A model generated the notes under the pieces. That model did no database searches. It was not told where the DNA came from and worked only from the letters and a program-made list of their open reading frames with translations. A stretch of DNA of 64,000 nucleotides from Lamellibrachia columna (Eukaryota; Annelida; Polychaeta; Sabellida; Siboglinidae). The translations under genes and the position numbers were made by a program. Below, one piece after another: positions 44,800-57,720 of the stretch. The DNA is taken from positions 42,648,969 through 42,712,968 of the forward strand of contig OY759263.1 of assembly GCA_963662155.1 (NCBI GenBank). Direction: 5' to 3'. Every line of letters starts with the position of its first letter. Within the stretch, counting starts at the first letter, position 1.

Positions 44800-44970
44800 A
44801 CATGCCCGATCAAGAAAGCGATGTGCACAGAGAGCTTGCCCGATCGGGAAAGTGATGTGTACAGCCAGTTTGCCCGATCGGGAAAGTGATGTGCACAGCC
44901 AGCTTTGCCCGATCGGGAAAGTGATATGCCCGATCGTCAAGTGATGATGTTCACAGCCAGCTTGCCCAAC
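44800..44970. repeat. ~38-bp repeat containing a perfect palindrome
   Basis: About 3.5 copies of GCCCGATCGGGAAAGTGATG followed by TGCACAGCCAGCTT. CCCGATCGGG is a perfect 10-bp palindrome; three copies keep it intact, others carry changes. Confidence 0.9.
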
Positions 44971-45163
44971 CAGACATTCTACTTGTCCATTTGGACAGCC
45001 GTTAATGTCTAGCCGTGAAATTTACAAAATAAGCAAATGAGTTTGGTTATAAAAAGGCTTGATCACTGATAAATAATTAAAATAAGCTGTATACCGGTAA
45101 GCCCGATCTTAGGTATGGAAGTGGCCACATTTCTCGCTCTGGTTGTTTGCATCGATGACAGGC

Positions 45164-46153
45164 TTATGTTTTCTTCACATTCTGTTCGGCGCACAGATAC
45201 CCTAGGTGGAACCATGCATTATATTTTCCAGTTCCTTTGTATGTCTGTATAATGTCAGTTGTGTTTCGGTTATTGTACATAGCATACAAGACTTGCTGAT
45301 CTGTGTTCATCAAGTTGTGACTGAGAAACAGCTCCGTTGCCTGCATATATTCCGCAGACCATCGATGCATCACTGATCTCTCTGCGATAAAATAGCACCC
45401 GCAGAGCCAAACCAAGTTTTGACGAAATATGTCTCTTGCAGATTCCTTCACATTGCGGTGGAATACCTCTGTGTATGCCACTTTAGTGTGGTCAAAACTC
45501 GCGGGCAGACGCAGCTTTATCTGTTCGCCTTTTGCAGCTATGTCTCGGAATAGGCCGATATCAAGCCAAGCAAAGTAACGTGTTTTGAATGGGTTTGAAC
45601 TGGTCGTATTCTGCATGAACTCATACTTGGCGTGCATCACGCAAGAGTAGTCTGGGATCACTGTGTTTGGGTGGTGTTTCGGATAGTTTGGCTGCGCATA
45701 GATTTTGGCAATCCGTTCTCGCAGTCCGAACGCCCAAAGATGATCTCGCGATACCTTCACGATCATCGTGAGGTTTTTGGGAAGATCGCTCCTTAGCTTC
45801 TTGAAGTATTCGATGTCTTCACTGCGTTCAAGATATGCAATAACAGGGTTCTGTATCCGGGTGAATATGTGCATCCACCCGTGGTAAAGCCCTGGGGTAA
45901 AATGTGTGCTGCCTTCGCCCTTTTGAAATTTTCCAATATTCATGTAAGCGGTGACGATGGTTATCTCATCCAGTAGTTTTTCATCGGGTGTTGTCATGGT
46001 TACATGTGGGCCTGTTGCCATGGTTGATGTCAGTGGAGTCAGTGGAGTCCGGGTGGTGGTGTTGGTGGTGGTGGTGGTTAACATCGTTTTCGGTGGTGCC
46101 AGGGTGGTGTGCTTTCTGCCGCCACCTGTTGGCATGTCTGCATACTGCAACAA
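45164..46153 (-). CDS. HtrL/YibB-domain protein, probable last exon
   Basis: An open frame of 329 codons on the minus strand, stop TAA. After a Thr/Pro-rich segment (about 45 residues, a likely stem) comes an HtrL_YibB-type domain: ITIVTAYMNIGKFQKGEGST, YHGWMHIFTRIQNPVIAYLE, KYEFMQNTTSS, RYFAWLDIGLFRD, NLVWLCGCYFIAERSVMHRW and NTDQQVLYAMYN. Proteins of this family occur in bacteria (YibB/HtrL near LPS genes) and in invertebrates, and are thought to be glycosyltransferase-like. The frame begins right after an acceptor-like TTTGTTGCAG|TATGCAG, and the first in-frame ATG is at 46,135, so an upstream exon probably supplies the start and a signal anchor. I could not fix that exon. The function of the animal members is not known to me. 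Confidence 0.75.
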   Translation of the reverse strand: MLQYADMPTGGGRKHTTLAPPKTMLTTTTTNTTTRTPLTPLTSTMATGPHVTMTTPDEKLLDEITIVTAYMNIGKFQKGEGSTHFTPGLYHGWMHIFTRIQNPVIAYLERSEDIEYFKKLRSDLPKNLTMIVKVSRDHLWAFGLRERIAKIYAQPNYPKHHPNTVIPDYSCVMHAKYEFMQNTTSSNPFKTRYFAWLDIGLFRDIAAKGEQIKLRLPASFDHTKVAYTEVFHRNVKESARDIFRQNLVWLCGCYFIAERSVMHRWSAEYMQATELFLSHNLMNTDQQVLYAMYNNRNTTDIIQTYKGTGKYNAWFHLGYLCAEQNVKKT

Positions 46154-47970
46154 ACCACGAATAATATCAACTTAGTACTGCTGCAGAAAGAAATAGTGTG
46201 TTGCTCGCCATTCAAAATATGAAATCGTTCTGTTGGAACTGCCAAAAATTTACTGATGAGACAAAATATGCTACTAGACACAACTAACAACATGATTAGT
46301 TAATTACATCTTCACCAGCCAGGTAGTAGTACTACATCAGTACCTCTGGCAGATCGACCTGTTGAAACGTGGAACTTTCAGTTGCTGTGTTAACCAGTAA
46401 TGTTACGAGCAGGGAGAACTTTAATTGGCTGCGGACCGGTCGTGGGTACAGTCTACTTTTGGGTGTGGGTGCGTCTAGTTCCCAGAAATATTTCGACCAG
46501 GGCAAATAGTGGGACGAAGTACAAATAATGCAGCCTACATCCACACATGGCGTGGGATAAACTGACAAATCCTTGTTTCAATAGTTCGATCTGCATGGGT
46601 ACTGTAGTACTACTACCTGGCTAGCGTAAATGTAAATGACAAAATAAGTGATAGATGTGGGAGCATTGAGATAGCCCACATGTGTAATTGCACATGACAT
46701 TTAAAGTGGGCTGTTCTCTTCGCATCTTCGCAATGTTGGGTTTCGAATATCCAAAACCTGTTATACTCCCCACTAGTCATCTATGTAAGACACAACACAG
46801 ACTTATTTATGTAAACTTATCTTTTATTCAGTTTTTCTAACTGGATGTTTTCCATTAACATGGTGGTGGAAATATAAACTGCTGTATTGTCCACTGAGTG
46901 TGGCAATCCACACCTGGTCTATTGAAATCATGTCACTGGCATCCATCATCATTGAGATATGTCTATATCCAACGATAATGGACCTGTGCATTAGATGATA
47001 TCAGTGTTTTGTACAGCATGTGCTGTGACTACAAGTCTGATCTTTGAGTGCCAGTCTCTGTTGCAGATGCTACGGGTATAGACAGTTTGATGTAGAGGCG
47101 TGGTAGTCGATGAAATTATGCCAAGCCCTTATTAATTTAGGGCACATCTTGCATCACACCTTCGTGATAACTTTGCATTGCTCTAAATCTCTATGTGATA
47201 AACTATATACCTGTAATAAATCACTGTATTTTAACTTTCTGCCTCAACATAATGTGACATGGCCACTAGTTAGCTGCTCATAGATAATAGGCCTATAGTT
47301 TATTATCGATCACGTGGTAGCAGCACCTAGAGTAATTTAATGCATTTTAGAGAGCATAGTTTATTATTTATTACTGGTTGATGGTTGTATGCACTTACTT
47401 TGCAGGGTGATGGGTGTATGCAGTTACTTTGCTGGTTGGTTAGGGTTAGCGTTATGTGAATTTAAACTCACAATTTAGCAGCAAAAGCTGTGGCTCCTCC
47501 AACCATTTATATTACTGTTCGGCACACGCCTGTGCTGCAAAAATGTCCCTATAATGTTTACATATACATTTGGAGTACCACTTGACTGTGTTACCTTGAA
47601 GGAGAACAGTTCGTGTGCCATCATGTAAAGTCATGTACCCCTCTAGTTATAGCAGGGAGACAAGTTGTGTGTAAACGGATTGATGAAGGAAAACAACTAA
47701 GTAAGCGAGAGCGGACGAATAGGTCAGCCTCCTAGAAAAGGCTATATCAAAACAGACTGCCCCAGTAGAAGACTACAGCTATATTAAAAGAACATCTATA
47801 TCTACATAGTGGACGGTACAAACTATATTAGCGATGTCTGCTGACCCGTCCTGCACTCAAAGATGTTGTTCTAGAAAGCGAACAGTGTAGTTACATAAAG
47901 CAGGCAGGGGAGTGTCCAGATATATATATATATAGTTGTGTGGGTTAGCCTAGGATGTCCAGAATAGTGG
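46154..47970. other. upstream of the HtrL-like exon, no defined exon
   Basis: A minus-strand stretch at 46,332-46,440 reads QLKFSLLVTLLVNTATESST, which could be part of a signal anchor, but neither splice sites nor start are convincing. The remainder to 47,970 has no recognisable gene or element. Confidence 0.4.
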
Positions 47971-48483
47971 TCCACGACTGAGACTGCTCTGTTGACTTAT
48001 AAGGACATGCCCTCCCTTCTTGGAGGACTGATCATGACTGTGCCTGGCGCAAGGAAGCGTATAAATGCATGCCAAAAATACAGATAGTCAGTTTAAGTTT
48101 AGCCTCGATGGAAGAGTGTTTAGTTTTAGTTCTAGTCTTGGTGGAAGAGAGATAGAATGAATTTTAGTTAGTCAGTTCTGGTGGGCGTACGACTACGCAT
48201 AGATCTGTCATCATGTAGTCTTAGACAACAGAAATAATTATCTATGTATGTAACTATATCATATGTTGTCTGATTAAAGTCATAACGAGTTTACCTGGAA
48301 TCTTCTGAGTGAAGTGAGTTCTTTCTATTACCGTGGTTATTGATGTCATTAAGCTAACCCTGAACGCAGTAGGGGGGACGCTTGTGACTAGGTAACTAAC
48401 GGTATAGACGTAAGAAATGAGACACTCACTTATGTAAAATCAGCTTATTTATATAACAACATCAGAAAGACAGCTGAATTTTA
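47971..48483 (+). repeat. dispersed repeat, copy 1 (LTR-like)
   Basis: It matches 58,309-58,940 from GTCCACGACTGAGACTGC to CAGCTGAATTTTATAA. It holds a TATAAATGCATGCC box and later GATTAAAGTC, the order of signals expected in an LTR. Neither a terminal TG..CA pair nor internal coding is visible, so the LTR reading is tentative. Confidence 0.7.
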
Positions 48484-49033
48484 TAATCATCCACAACAAA
48501 CCAGCACACAAACCACAAAGGTGTTTTCATGCCACCGGCCGCACAGTGCACACCTAATCTCGTTCATGTCACAGTGTAAAGTATATGCCAGTTTGGTTTA
48601 ATTAGTTTTTAATAGTTAATGTTACTAAGTTGTTAGGAGGTGTTATTTGAACCTTTTAAGCCTAGATTAGCAACAGAAAAGCATGTTTCGAAAAGTTTAT
48701 AGTTAAACCACCCAAGCGGACATGGACAAAATCCATATGGTGCCAAAGATTGATGGTAATGTTTAGACGCTTCAGTCCTCCCTTTAATCCTGACATTTGC
48801 TAAATTGCTCTGACCTCGGAGGTCGGCGTAATTGGGGAACTGAGAAGGAGCCCTGGGAATCAGGCATACCTTAAAACGTACATTGGCGAGACGTGCCAGC
48901 GATTATTTTCGAGGTATACTGACGAGCACACCTTACAACGTAGCTGCGCCAACGATCTTTTATAAAAGCGTACACCCACGAGCGTGCTTTACAACGCACA
49001 TTGGCGAGCCGCACCAGACAGACTATTCAGCGT
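48484..49033. other. no recognisable feature
   Basis: ACGTACATTGGCGAG-like motifs recur three times (48,877-49,010) in a degenerate ~50-bp pattern; otherwise nothing. Confidence 0.5.
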
Positions 49034-52000
49034 GCATGGACGATGATAATAATAATAATAATAATATATTTTATTTGGTATAGCGCCAGATCCAAAATAG
49101 TTCGTGGCGCTTCACGACTTATTAAAATACATAAAATAGTGTAAAATTGCAAAATAACAAATAAATGCATTTAAAATACTACTAGTAATAAGGATTATTT
49201 AAAATAAATACAGCAATAAAATAGTGTAGAATTGCTAAATAAGGAAATAGCTAAATAAATATATTAGCTGCTAGTAATAAGAATAAAAATAATAATATAG
49301 CACAATAATTAAAAAGTATAGCAGTAATACTAATAAATAAATGTATATGTATGATTAATAATAATAATAAATAATTTAATAATTTAGTAAAATATTTTTT
49401 ATAAAGTAATAGTTTAAGTGATAAAAAGCAATTAGAAAAATAATGTTAAATATCATGAATAAGATTACTGGAATAGTCATAATTAAATTGCTATGAGTAG
49501 AGGACAATGTTCATCTGCAATATACGCTAATGTGAAGAAATGTGTCTTTAGTCGACATTTGAAGCTGGCGAGAGTGTCACAGGTTTTAATAAAGTTAGGT
49601 AAAGTGTTCCACAGAGACGCCGCAGCCACTGCGAACGAGCCGCCCCCAGCCTTGGTACGAGTGCGCTTCACTTCCAAACTGTTACTGCTGGCACAGCGCA
49701 GTGCTCTTGCCGGTTGATATGGGCGCACGAGTTCACACAGATACACTGGCGCTTCGTCGTGCATGGCTTTGTATCTTGAAATCGACTCTGCGTGCCACGG
49801 GCAGCCAGTGAAGTTCTTGTAACAGGGGCTTGACACTGTCGCTACGTGGACGACGCAGAATCAATCTGGCAGCCGAATTGTGTATTCGTTGCAAACGCGC
49901 AATGTTAACTACAGACGTGCCGTATAAAAAGTGCATTGCAGTAGTCAAGCCGCGACGTGATGATGGCTTTGACTACGCGTTCCTTTGTGGGTTTGGGTAA
50001 AAAACGGTTGATTTGATTGATGTGGCGGAGGTAGAATGAGCATGCATTGACGGTTTGAGACACTTGCCTTTTCATATCTATGTGCCTGTCAGTGAAGACA
50101 CCGAGATTTCGAACACATCGCGATGCTGTGATTGTAAAAACACCAACACAAATCACACTGCCGTCAACGAGTGCCGCCGCAGACTTGGGTACGATAGGAA
50201 GATAATGTGTCTTGCCTTCATTCATACACATAGAATTCCATGCCATCCATTGTTTTATATCATCAAAGCAATCCTCCATTTGCTGCACAACAGCCGCTAA
50301 ACCGGATGGATTTAGGTCGAAGTGTGAGTAGATCTGTAAGTCATCAGCATAGTGGTGAAAGAATAGTCCATGGGCTCGAATAATGTAACCAATAGGCTGG
50401 ACGTACAGTGAAAAGATCAGTGGTCTAAGGACAGAGCCTTGCGGGACATCCGCCGTCAGAGTAGTTGTACTCGATGATTGGCCACCGATTACTATTCGCT
50501 GCGTCCGCTCTTGCAGATACGATATAATCCAGTCTAGTGCTTTGCCTACGAAGCCGTAACGCAAACGTAATCGCCTAATCAAGATGTTATGGTTTATTGT
50601 GTCGAACGCCGCACTAAAATCAAAGAGAACCAAAGTTGTTCCTTGTTCATTGTCCATGGCTGTTTTGATGGCACTTGTAACGTACAGTAGCGCGGTTTCA
50701 GTCGAATGTTTTTTCGATACGCCGACTGAAAGCACTCAACCATTTGCTGAGCAGAAACGTGCGTCATTATCCTAAGCGCGACTACTTTCTCAATTACCTT
50801 GGATAGTTGTGTGAGGTTACTCACTGGTCGGTAGTTACTCAGGATGTCTTTGTCAAGTGAAGGCTTCTTCAGCAATGGACGGACAATTGCATGTTTAAGC
50901 AGCCTTGGCATGACTACCTAATCAAGAGAGGTATTTGTAATCATTGTGATGACCGACACAATACTGGTGATATTGTCCCTTAGCTGATTAGCAGGCATAT
51001 GATCCAATACACACGTTTTGTCAGTAGTACCACAAATCGCTGTGATCTCTGCGTTCGTAGTTGGATCGAACACATGGATACAGTCAGTGAAACAACGTTT
51101 TTCATCTGTTGGCTTTTCGATTGTATTGAAACACTGCAAACCCGACAGGAGTTTATCGATCTTTTCACTGAAGAAATGTGAAAATAGTTCACATCCTTGG
51201 GCCGTCGAGTGGAATTCGGGATGTTGTTGTATGCGCTGGCCATCAAGGGATCTCAATAGTCGAAACATGGTTTTGTTGTTTGCCTTTTCTAAGCGGTTTT
51301 TATAGTAATCCGCTTTGCGTGCGGATATCAAAGCAGTACATTCTTCACGGGCGGTGACATATAATTGCCGATGAATTTCCAGTTTAGTTCTCCTCCACAC
51401 ATTCTCCAGTTCCCGTTTCTTTTCCCTGGCGTCATCGATGTCAGAGTCGTACCAGGGATATGGTGTATTTTCTCTTACACCCACGTTGCGTCATGGGGCG
51501 TGTTTGTCAAGGCATTCAGTGAGATAGGTGTTGTACATCGCCACCAATTCCTCTGCTTGTCGAGCATTCGCGCCCGCACACAATGTCATGTCAGCACACA
51601 CAGACTTGATATCGTTTCGGAGCGCATCAATTTCAATGTTCCTGAAGTTCCGCTTTGCAATCATCACAGTTTTAACTGCAGGTTTCAGTGCACTTAATGC
51701 GAGTTCAATGCGATGGTGGTCAGACAGAGAGTCAGGATGAACAGTGACGGAAATAATGAAGTTGTCGTCAGTATGACTGACCACTAGATCCAATATGTGT
51801 CCAGTTTGATGCTTCGGCGAATGTACGTGTTGAGTTAGATTGAACGATTCAAGAGAGTGCGAATTGGTTCTGATTTAATATGATCGTCAAAGTGAACGTT
51901 GAAATCACCAACAATGACGGTAGGAATGACGGAGGTGGATGCCTCGATGAATAGTTGCTCAAGTTCAGCGTAAAAGTTCGATGTAGTTCCATATGTCTTA

Positions 52001-52700
52001 CTTGATGAAGGCGGATGATAAGCGACCCAGACGTTGTATGTCAACAAGTGCGGGTTGATGAATTATAGACGGAGAAGTTCGATGGTTGTGAATGGCAGCT
52101 TTGGAAGGCTCTTAGTCTTGAATGTGTTGCGGTGTACGATGGCAACCCCGCCGCCACGACCAGAGGCACGTGCTACGTGTTGGAAGGTGTAGCGAGGAGA
52201 CGTCAATTCCGCAATGATCGCTTCGTCTCCGGTCTTCTTGAGCCACGTCTCAGTGATGGCCAACACATCCCATTCGTGTTCGATGATGTCCTCGTTTATT
52301 GTGAGCTTCTTATTTCTGACAGATCTTGCATTGATCAATGCCACGTTGGGGGAACGCTTCACACAATCGTTGGCAACGGTTTGTAGTCCCCTTTGAGTTT
52401 GTCGGTTTCAGTCGTATAATGTTCACGTTGTTGAAGCCGCGTTGGTGGTAAGTGGGTACAAAGCCGGGTCGACGTCCAATTATTGGACGAATTGTACGTT
52501 GGCGATTGCGACCGGCTCTGCACCCTCGTGTGAACACACAAATTCCATTGTCCTTTATCGTGTCGAACAAAGGCTGAGGCTGCTTGCCGCCAGTGACACT
52601 GGCAATGCTATGGTTGAACAGTTCCTGCCGAGTGTAGGTCACCATGTTATGTGGGTACAGGTGTGCCACCAGAATAAAAGTCACAAAAATATACAAACAT
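49034..52700 (-). mobile_element. LINE with endonuclease and reverse transcriptase, decayed, ~3.6 kb
   Basis: Minus orientation, with the 3' end marked by a TAA/TTA tail at 49,034-49,056. From the 5' side: SPNVALINARSVRNKKLTIN and AITETWLKK (endonuclease), SVIPTVIVGDFNVHFD, DSLSDHHRIELAL, then an RT with [49 protein letters not shown] and YADDLQIYSHF, and a C-terminal TLASFKCRLKTHFF. At least six frame changes or stops separate these pieces. It has both domains but no working ORF. ORF1 is not recognised. Confidence 0.93.
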
Positions 52701-54580
52701 ATAAAACCAATAACACAGTAGAGCAGCTCCGGGCATTCCAGGCGATGTTATCAAAACAATGTTCGAATCTCACCGGCGTGGTAGTAATAACAATATGTAA
52801 AAATCAATGCTAGACACAGAGCAAATAAATAGCTGCCACTGGGGGCGCTTGTCACGTTGCCAGCGATGATCTATTAGAGAGGTATGTGTCTTTCGAACTT
52901 ACAAATGCGATGTTTCACTACCCTACTGATGATATGCGGAAAGAAACATTCCTTCAACTGATTGGAAGAAAACGAACAGTGACTTTTCTGCTTAGCTAAC
53001 TTTCGAACATTTTAAAACGATGTACACGTGTAACGACAAGTCAATCGGACGGCCGCGTGAAATGGCCCATGCAACAGCCTGTCATCCGACACGCATGCGA
53101 AGCAGCAATCTAGACAATGGACTACGCTCCACGGAAATCAGCAACTGAGGACGATGATTGCCGTCGAGGGCACATACCAAGGACAGCGGACACGTCGATC
53201 ACCGAACGCCACGGCAATGCGCAGGGACGGGACGAGACGAAATGAAAGGACTTGATGAAAAAAAAACATTTGTGTGTAGGCCTGTTTTGTGGAGAAACTT
53301 GTCTGGGATCGTGTTGCCGATTTATGTCGATGACTGATCTGTTTCGCTTTGATGTTGTATTTAAGAAGTGTAGTTTACATAGCGAAATTTGAGCATACTT
53401 TATAGAAATTATAAATTGTTTTAACGGAATGGCCTATATTATAAATTATTTTGCTGCACAATATACCCAGTATACTTGATTTTGGCTTCAACATTGAAGA
53501 GATCATTATTTAGGAGAGTTTAAAAAGCACTTGGTTGTAAGTTTGTGTGTGGAGAAATGGAGTTAAAATGTTAACTGGAAATAATTTATTACACATTTGG
53601 CTACGTTATATCCACTGTACGATTTACTGAAGTCAAGATTAGGAACTTGATTTTAATTGAAAGAAAAGAGCGCCAACCTAATAAGTGTGGTTGTTGAATT
53701 GTATTGTTGTGAGAACAATACGAGTTTAGATTCAGAACAGTGAATGAACACACCGAACACTGTTGTTCAGGGGCAATTAAACCAAAAAGACCAACGTACG
53801 TTATTATTAATGCGTCCTATAATGGCCGTTTTTGTGTCGTCGATTGGATTTGGCGTGATCGAACAGAGATGAACAGTTGCTATGAAAATTGGGTTTATTT
53901 ACAAATTGAGAATTTGTAAGGATTTGATAAATGCAGGACGTTGGTTTTCAAATCAATGGATAGTTTGGCAGTTTAGACATAGAGACGCCATGTTTTAATG
54001 ACACAAACTTTATCCACGAATGGATTATTGGAGTAATCCGAGATGGTTGAGCCCAACGATAGACCAAAATTACTGCAGCATGCCACTAGCATAGACATTT
54101 TGGTACTATTGGGTTAATTATGATTAAATTATGGTTAAAATGGTTGAACAGCACGACCATTCACTCAAAGGGGTGATTATAGCAATTTGTCGTCGGTCAT
54201 TAAGGGACATCTTTAAATGAATGTCAACGAGGGTGATGATTTAAGGAAAGTTTAGTTGTGTGAAATCAAGGTTCTCCCCCACTAAGAAACATGTGGTAGA
54301 TATAATTATCTAGGCTAGCGGCATGAAGCCATTAGCTATATAATAGCTTAGCAAAACAGCCAGAACATTTAACTAATTCCCAAGCGTTTATTTTTCAACG
54401 TTACGTGTGTTTCGCCTATTATGGACATCAAAACAGCTAATAATTCCGGTTTAAATAAACGTTAAGAATATTACGATGAATTAACCTGATTCCGTCGGCA
54501 ACACAGTAATTTCGGGTAGACGCCGAGACTTGTATCCCCTCCCCCCCCCCCGAACAAAATTGGGACTCGTGTAACCCACA
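52701..54580. other. no gene or element recognised
   Basis: About 1.9 kb of moderately AT-rich sequence, with scattered stops in all frames and no tandem repeats. Confidence 0.6.
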
Positions 54581-54584
54581 TCCA

Positions 54585-55195
54585 ATAATAATAATTATTA
54601 ACTTCTATGGCGCCTATATCCTCAGGAACCTGAGCTCAGAGGCGCAACAAAATAGAATCGTTAAGCATAATCGTGAACAGGGACGATCAAAAGTAAGTAT
54701 CAGAACGAGGGACAACCGAACATTTATGACGGAAATGCAATTTGGAATAAATACGTCTTGAGTTTTTTTTTCGGAAAATAGCTATAGTTTGAGATGTTTT
54801 CAAAGTGATGAGGAGTTCATTCCAGACCCTAGGCGCAGCGACAGAGAAAGCACGTTTACCCAAGTTAAGTTTTGTTTTAGGCACAATAAGTTGTTGTGAA
54901 ATTGATGATCTGAGCAGCCTGGGGATATTTGAAAGATGCAGGAGACTGGCCAAGTAGAGCGGTTGTTGTTAGATAGAGCACGACATGTAAGAGTGGACAG
55001 CTTAAAATTAATTCGATAAGAAACTGGAAGCCAATGTAAATGTTTAAGTAGTGGTAGTGATGGTGAAAACTGAGGCGCCCTGAGAACCACACGTGCCAGA
55101 CAATTTTGTACTCGTTGGAGTTTAGCCAAGTCTCTTTTAGCAATGTTATTTAGTAGTGAATTACAATAGTCGACTACGTCATAGTCCGGCAACGC
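54585..55195 (-). mobile_element. LINE 3' fragment
   Basis: The minus strand reads VDYCNSLLNNIAKRDLAKLQ, VQNCLARVVLRAPQF, LHWLPVSYRINFKL and LGKRAFSVAAPRVWNELL, the C-terminal end of a jockey/CR1-group LINE. TAATAATAATTATTA at the plus-strand left edge is the 3' tail. Confidence 0.9.
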
Positions 55196-55199
55196 GACT

Positions 55200-57720
55200 C
55201 ACGTGACGTCAAAAAGACATGCACCATAGGCGCCACAACCTGCTGGTCTGATCACAGGATGGTGAGGAGTCGCATGCGACTAACCTTCCAAGACAGCAAG
55301 CACAGGTGTGGAACGAAACCAAGGAAGAAGCTGGACGTATCAAGACTAAAATCTGTCGAACTACAGCGGCAACTGGAGAAAAAGCTGGACGAGGTAATCG
55401 AGGAACAGGCTGAAACAACTCACGATGTGGATGAGACGTGGACTAAGCTGCGTGACATAATCTACCAAGGCGCGCTAGACGTACTAGGCACCACAAAACG
55501 CAAACACCGTGACTGGATTGATGAAAATGATACAGAAGCAGCCACCGTCCTCAGAAAAATGCATGAGTCACATCTAGAGTGGATAAATGATCGAGATTCG
55601 GCAGCTAAAGCAACCACGTATCGACACTACAAGCAATCGGCTCAAGCCAGATTGCGTGCCATGAAGGAACAATGGTGGTCTGACAGGGCGAACGAGTTGC
55701 AGGAGGCAGCGGATAGAAAAGTCTCAAAGTCCTTCTATGACGGTCTCAAAGTGATATACGGTCCACAAGCAAATGGATTTACATCATTACTGAGCGCAGA
55801 CGCCAAAACACGACTCACAAAACCCAGTCGCATACTGGAACATCAACAATCTCGCAGGCCGCAATCGACAACATAGCACAGCGCCCGCTCATGGAAGAAC
55901 TGGCACACCGACCCACACTTGAAGAAACTACTGCAGCGATCAAGAAACTTTCCAGTGGAAAGGCAGCAGGACCAGATGCGATTGCTGCCGAAATCTACAA
56001 GTACGGTGGCACAAACCTTACGAAGCGCCTTGTAAAGCTCTTCAGCAACATCTGGGACAGCAGGGCTGTTCCGCAAGAGTTCAAGAACGCGTCCATCGTC
56101 CACATCTACAAAAGGAAAGGTGACAAAAGCATCTGTGACAACCACCGTGGAATTTCTCTTCTCTGTATAGCTGGGAAGATACTCGCACGCATCTTGCTAA
56201 ATCGGCTTGCACTACATCTCGTTGATAACATCCTGCCCGAGAGTCAATGCGGCTTACGAGCACAGCGCAGTACAATCGACATGATCTTCGCAACTCGCCA
56301 AGTGCAGGAGAAATGTAGAGAGCAAAACCTAGCTCTATACATGGTGTTTGTTGACTTGACGAAAGCCTTCGACACAATCAGCAGAGATGGCTTATGGCAG
56401 ATACTACGAAAGATTGGTTGCCCTGACTTGTTTGTCGACGTAATACGTTCATTCCACGAAGGGATGGTTGCCCGAGTGCAAGATCAGGGTCAAACGTCAG
56501 AGCCATTCCCGGTAACAAATGGCACCAAGCAAGGCTGTATGATGGCACCACTGTTATTCACATTAGTATTCTCAGCCATGCTCAACGATGCGTTCCATGA
56601 CAACGACTTGGGAGCACTCATCCGGTTCCGAACTGATGGAAACGTATTCAACCTTCGACGACTCAAATCCAGGACAAGAACTTCCAAGTTACTGATCAAA
56701 GACCTACTATTCGCTGACGACTGTGCACTTCTTGCACATACGATCGATGACATACAAGCGATTACCAATGCTTTCGCCAGATCCGCCCGCCGTTTCGGAT
56801 TGACTATCAGTCTGAAGAAAACCGAGGTGATGTATCAGCCGAAGCCTGGAGCAGACTACTCGGCTCCAATCATCACAATCGACAACAACCCACTGAACGT
56901 CGTTGACAAGTTCACCTACTTGGGTAGCACGCTATCACAAAATGCCATGATAGACGATGACGTCTCAACACGGGTTGGGAAAGCGAGCGCGTCATTCGGC
57001 AGACTCACCAAGCGCCTTTGGAATGAACGCGGTGTACGTCTTGCCACCAAAATCAGTGTATACTGTACCGTGGTGCTACCGACACTGCTATATGGCTGCG
57101 AGGCGTGGACACCACACCGCCGACACATACGGAGACTCGACCAGTTCCACATGCGCAGCCTAAGGCGCATCGCTAACATCAAGTGGCAAGACATGATTTC
57201 CAACACCGAGGTCTTACAGCGATGTGCACAAAATGGCATCGAACACCACATCAAGCGTGCACAACTCCGCTGGTCCGGTCCTTGTGAGAATGGCCGATGA
57301 CCGCATCCCCAAGGCAGTGTTCTATGGAGAACTGGACGCCGGCAAACGAACACGGGGAGGGCAGCGAAAGAGATACAAGGACGTGCTCAAGGCAACACTA
57401 ACATCATGTGGCGTGCCTCACAACACCTGGGAGTCCACAGCGATGGACCGTGCCCTCTGGCGTCGCACATGCCACGTCGGCCTACACGAATTCGAAAAAA
57501 AGCGGTGCGACGCCCTGAGAGAGAAGAGACTAAGACGGAAGGCTACCCAGCCTTCATCAAACACTGTCACCTTTGTGTGTCGTGTCTGCGGACGACAATG
57601 TGCATCGCGGATCGGTCTGTTCAGCCACAACCGTACACACGATACTGACTGAGGTCGAGATCCGTCGTACCGACGGCTCACTCCATACATACACAATAGT
57701 CAAGGCGGCTACTAATTAAT
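55200..57720 (+). mobile_element. LINE, 5'-truncated in the endonuclease domain
   Basis: It begins with the end of an APE endonuclease (CWSDHRMVRSRMRL) directly against the LINE fragment on the left, and runs through the reverse transcriptase to a short 3' region. The remnant at 31 kb appears related. Confidence 0.92.
55259..57652 (+). pseudogene. LINE reverse transcriptase with C-terminal zinc finger, two frameshifts
   Basis: Frame 1 (55,259-55,876) covers the endonuclease end and linker (KQSAQARLRAMKEQWWSDRA, SFYDGLKVIYGP). After a small deletion near 55,840 the frame 55,891-57,300 holds KLSSGKAAGPDAIAAEIYK, IYKRKGDKSICDNHRGISLL, GLRAQRSTIDMIF, MVFVDLTKAFDTISRDGL, GTKQGCMMAPLLFTLVF and the catalytic FADDCALLAHT. 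After a shift near 57,280 the last part (to 57,652) has GQRKRYKDVLKATLTSC and a CX2C..HX3H finger, FVCRVCGRQCASRIGLFSHN. The finger is shared by a group of invertebrate non-LTR elements; its role is not established. Confidence 0.9.
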
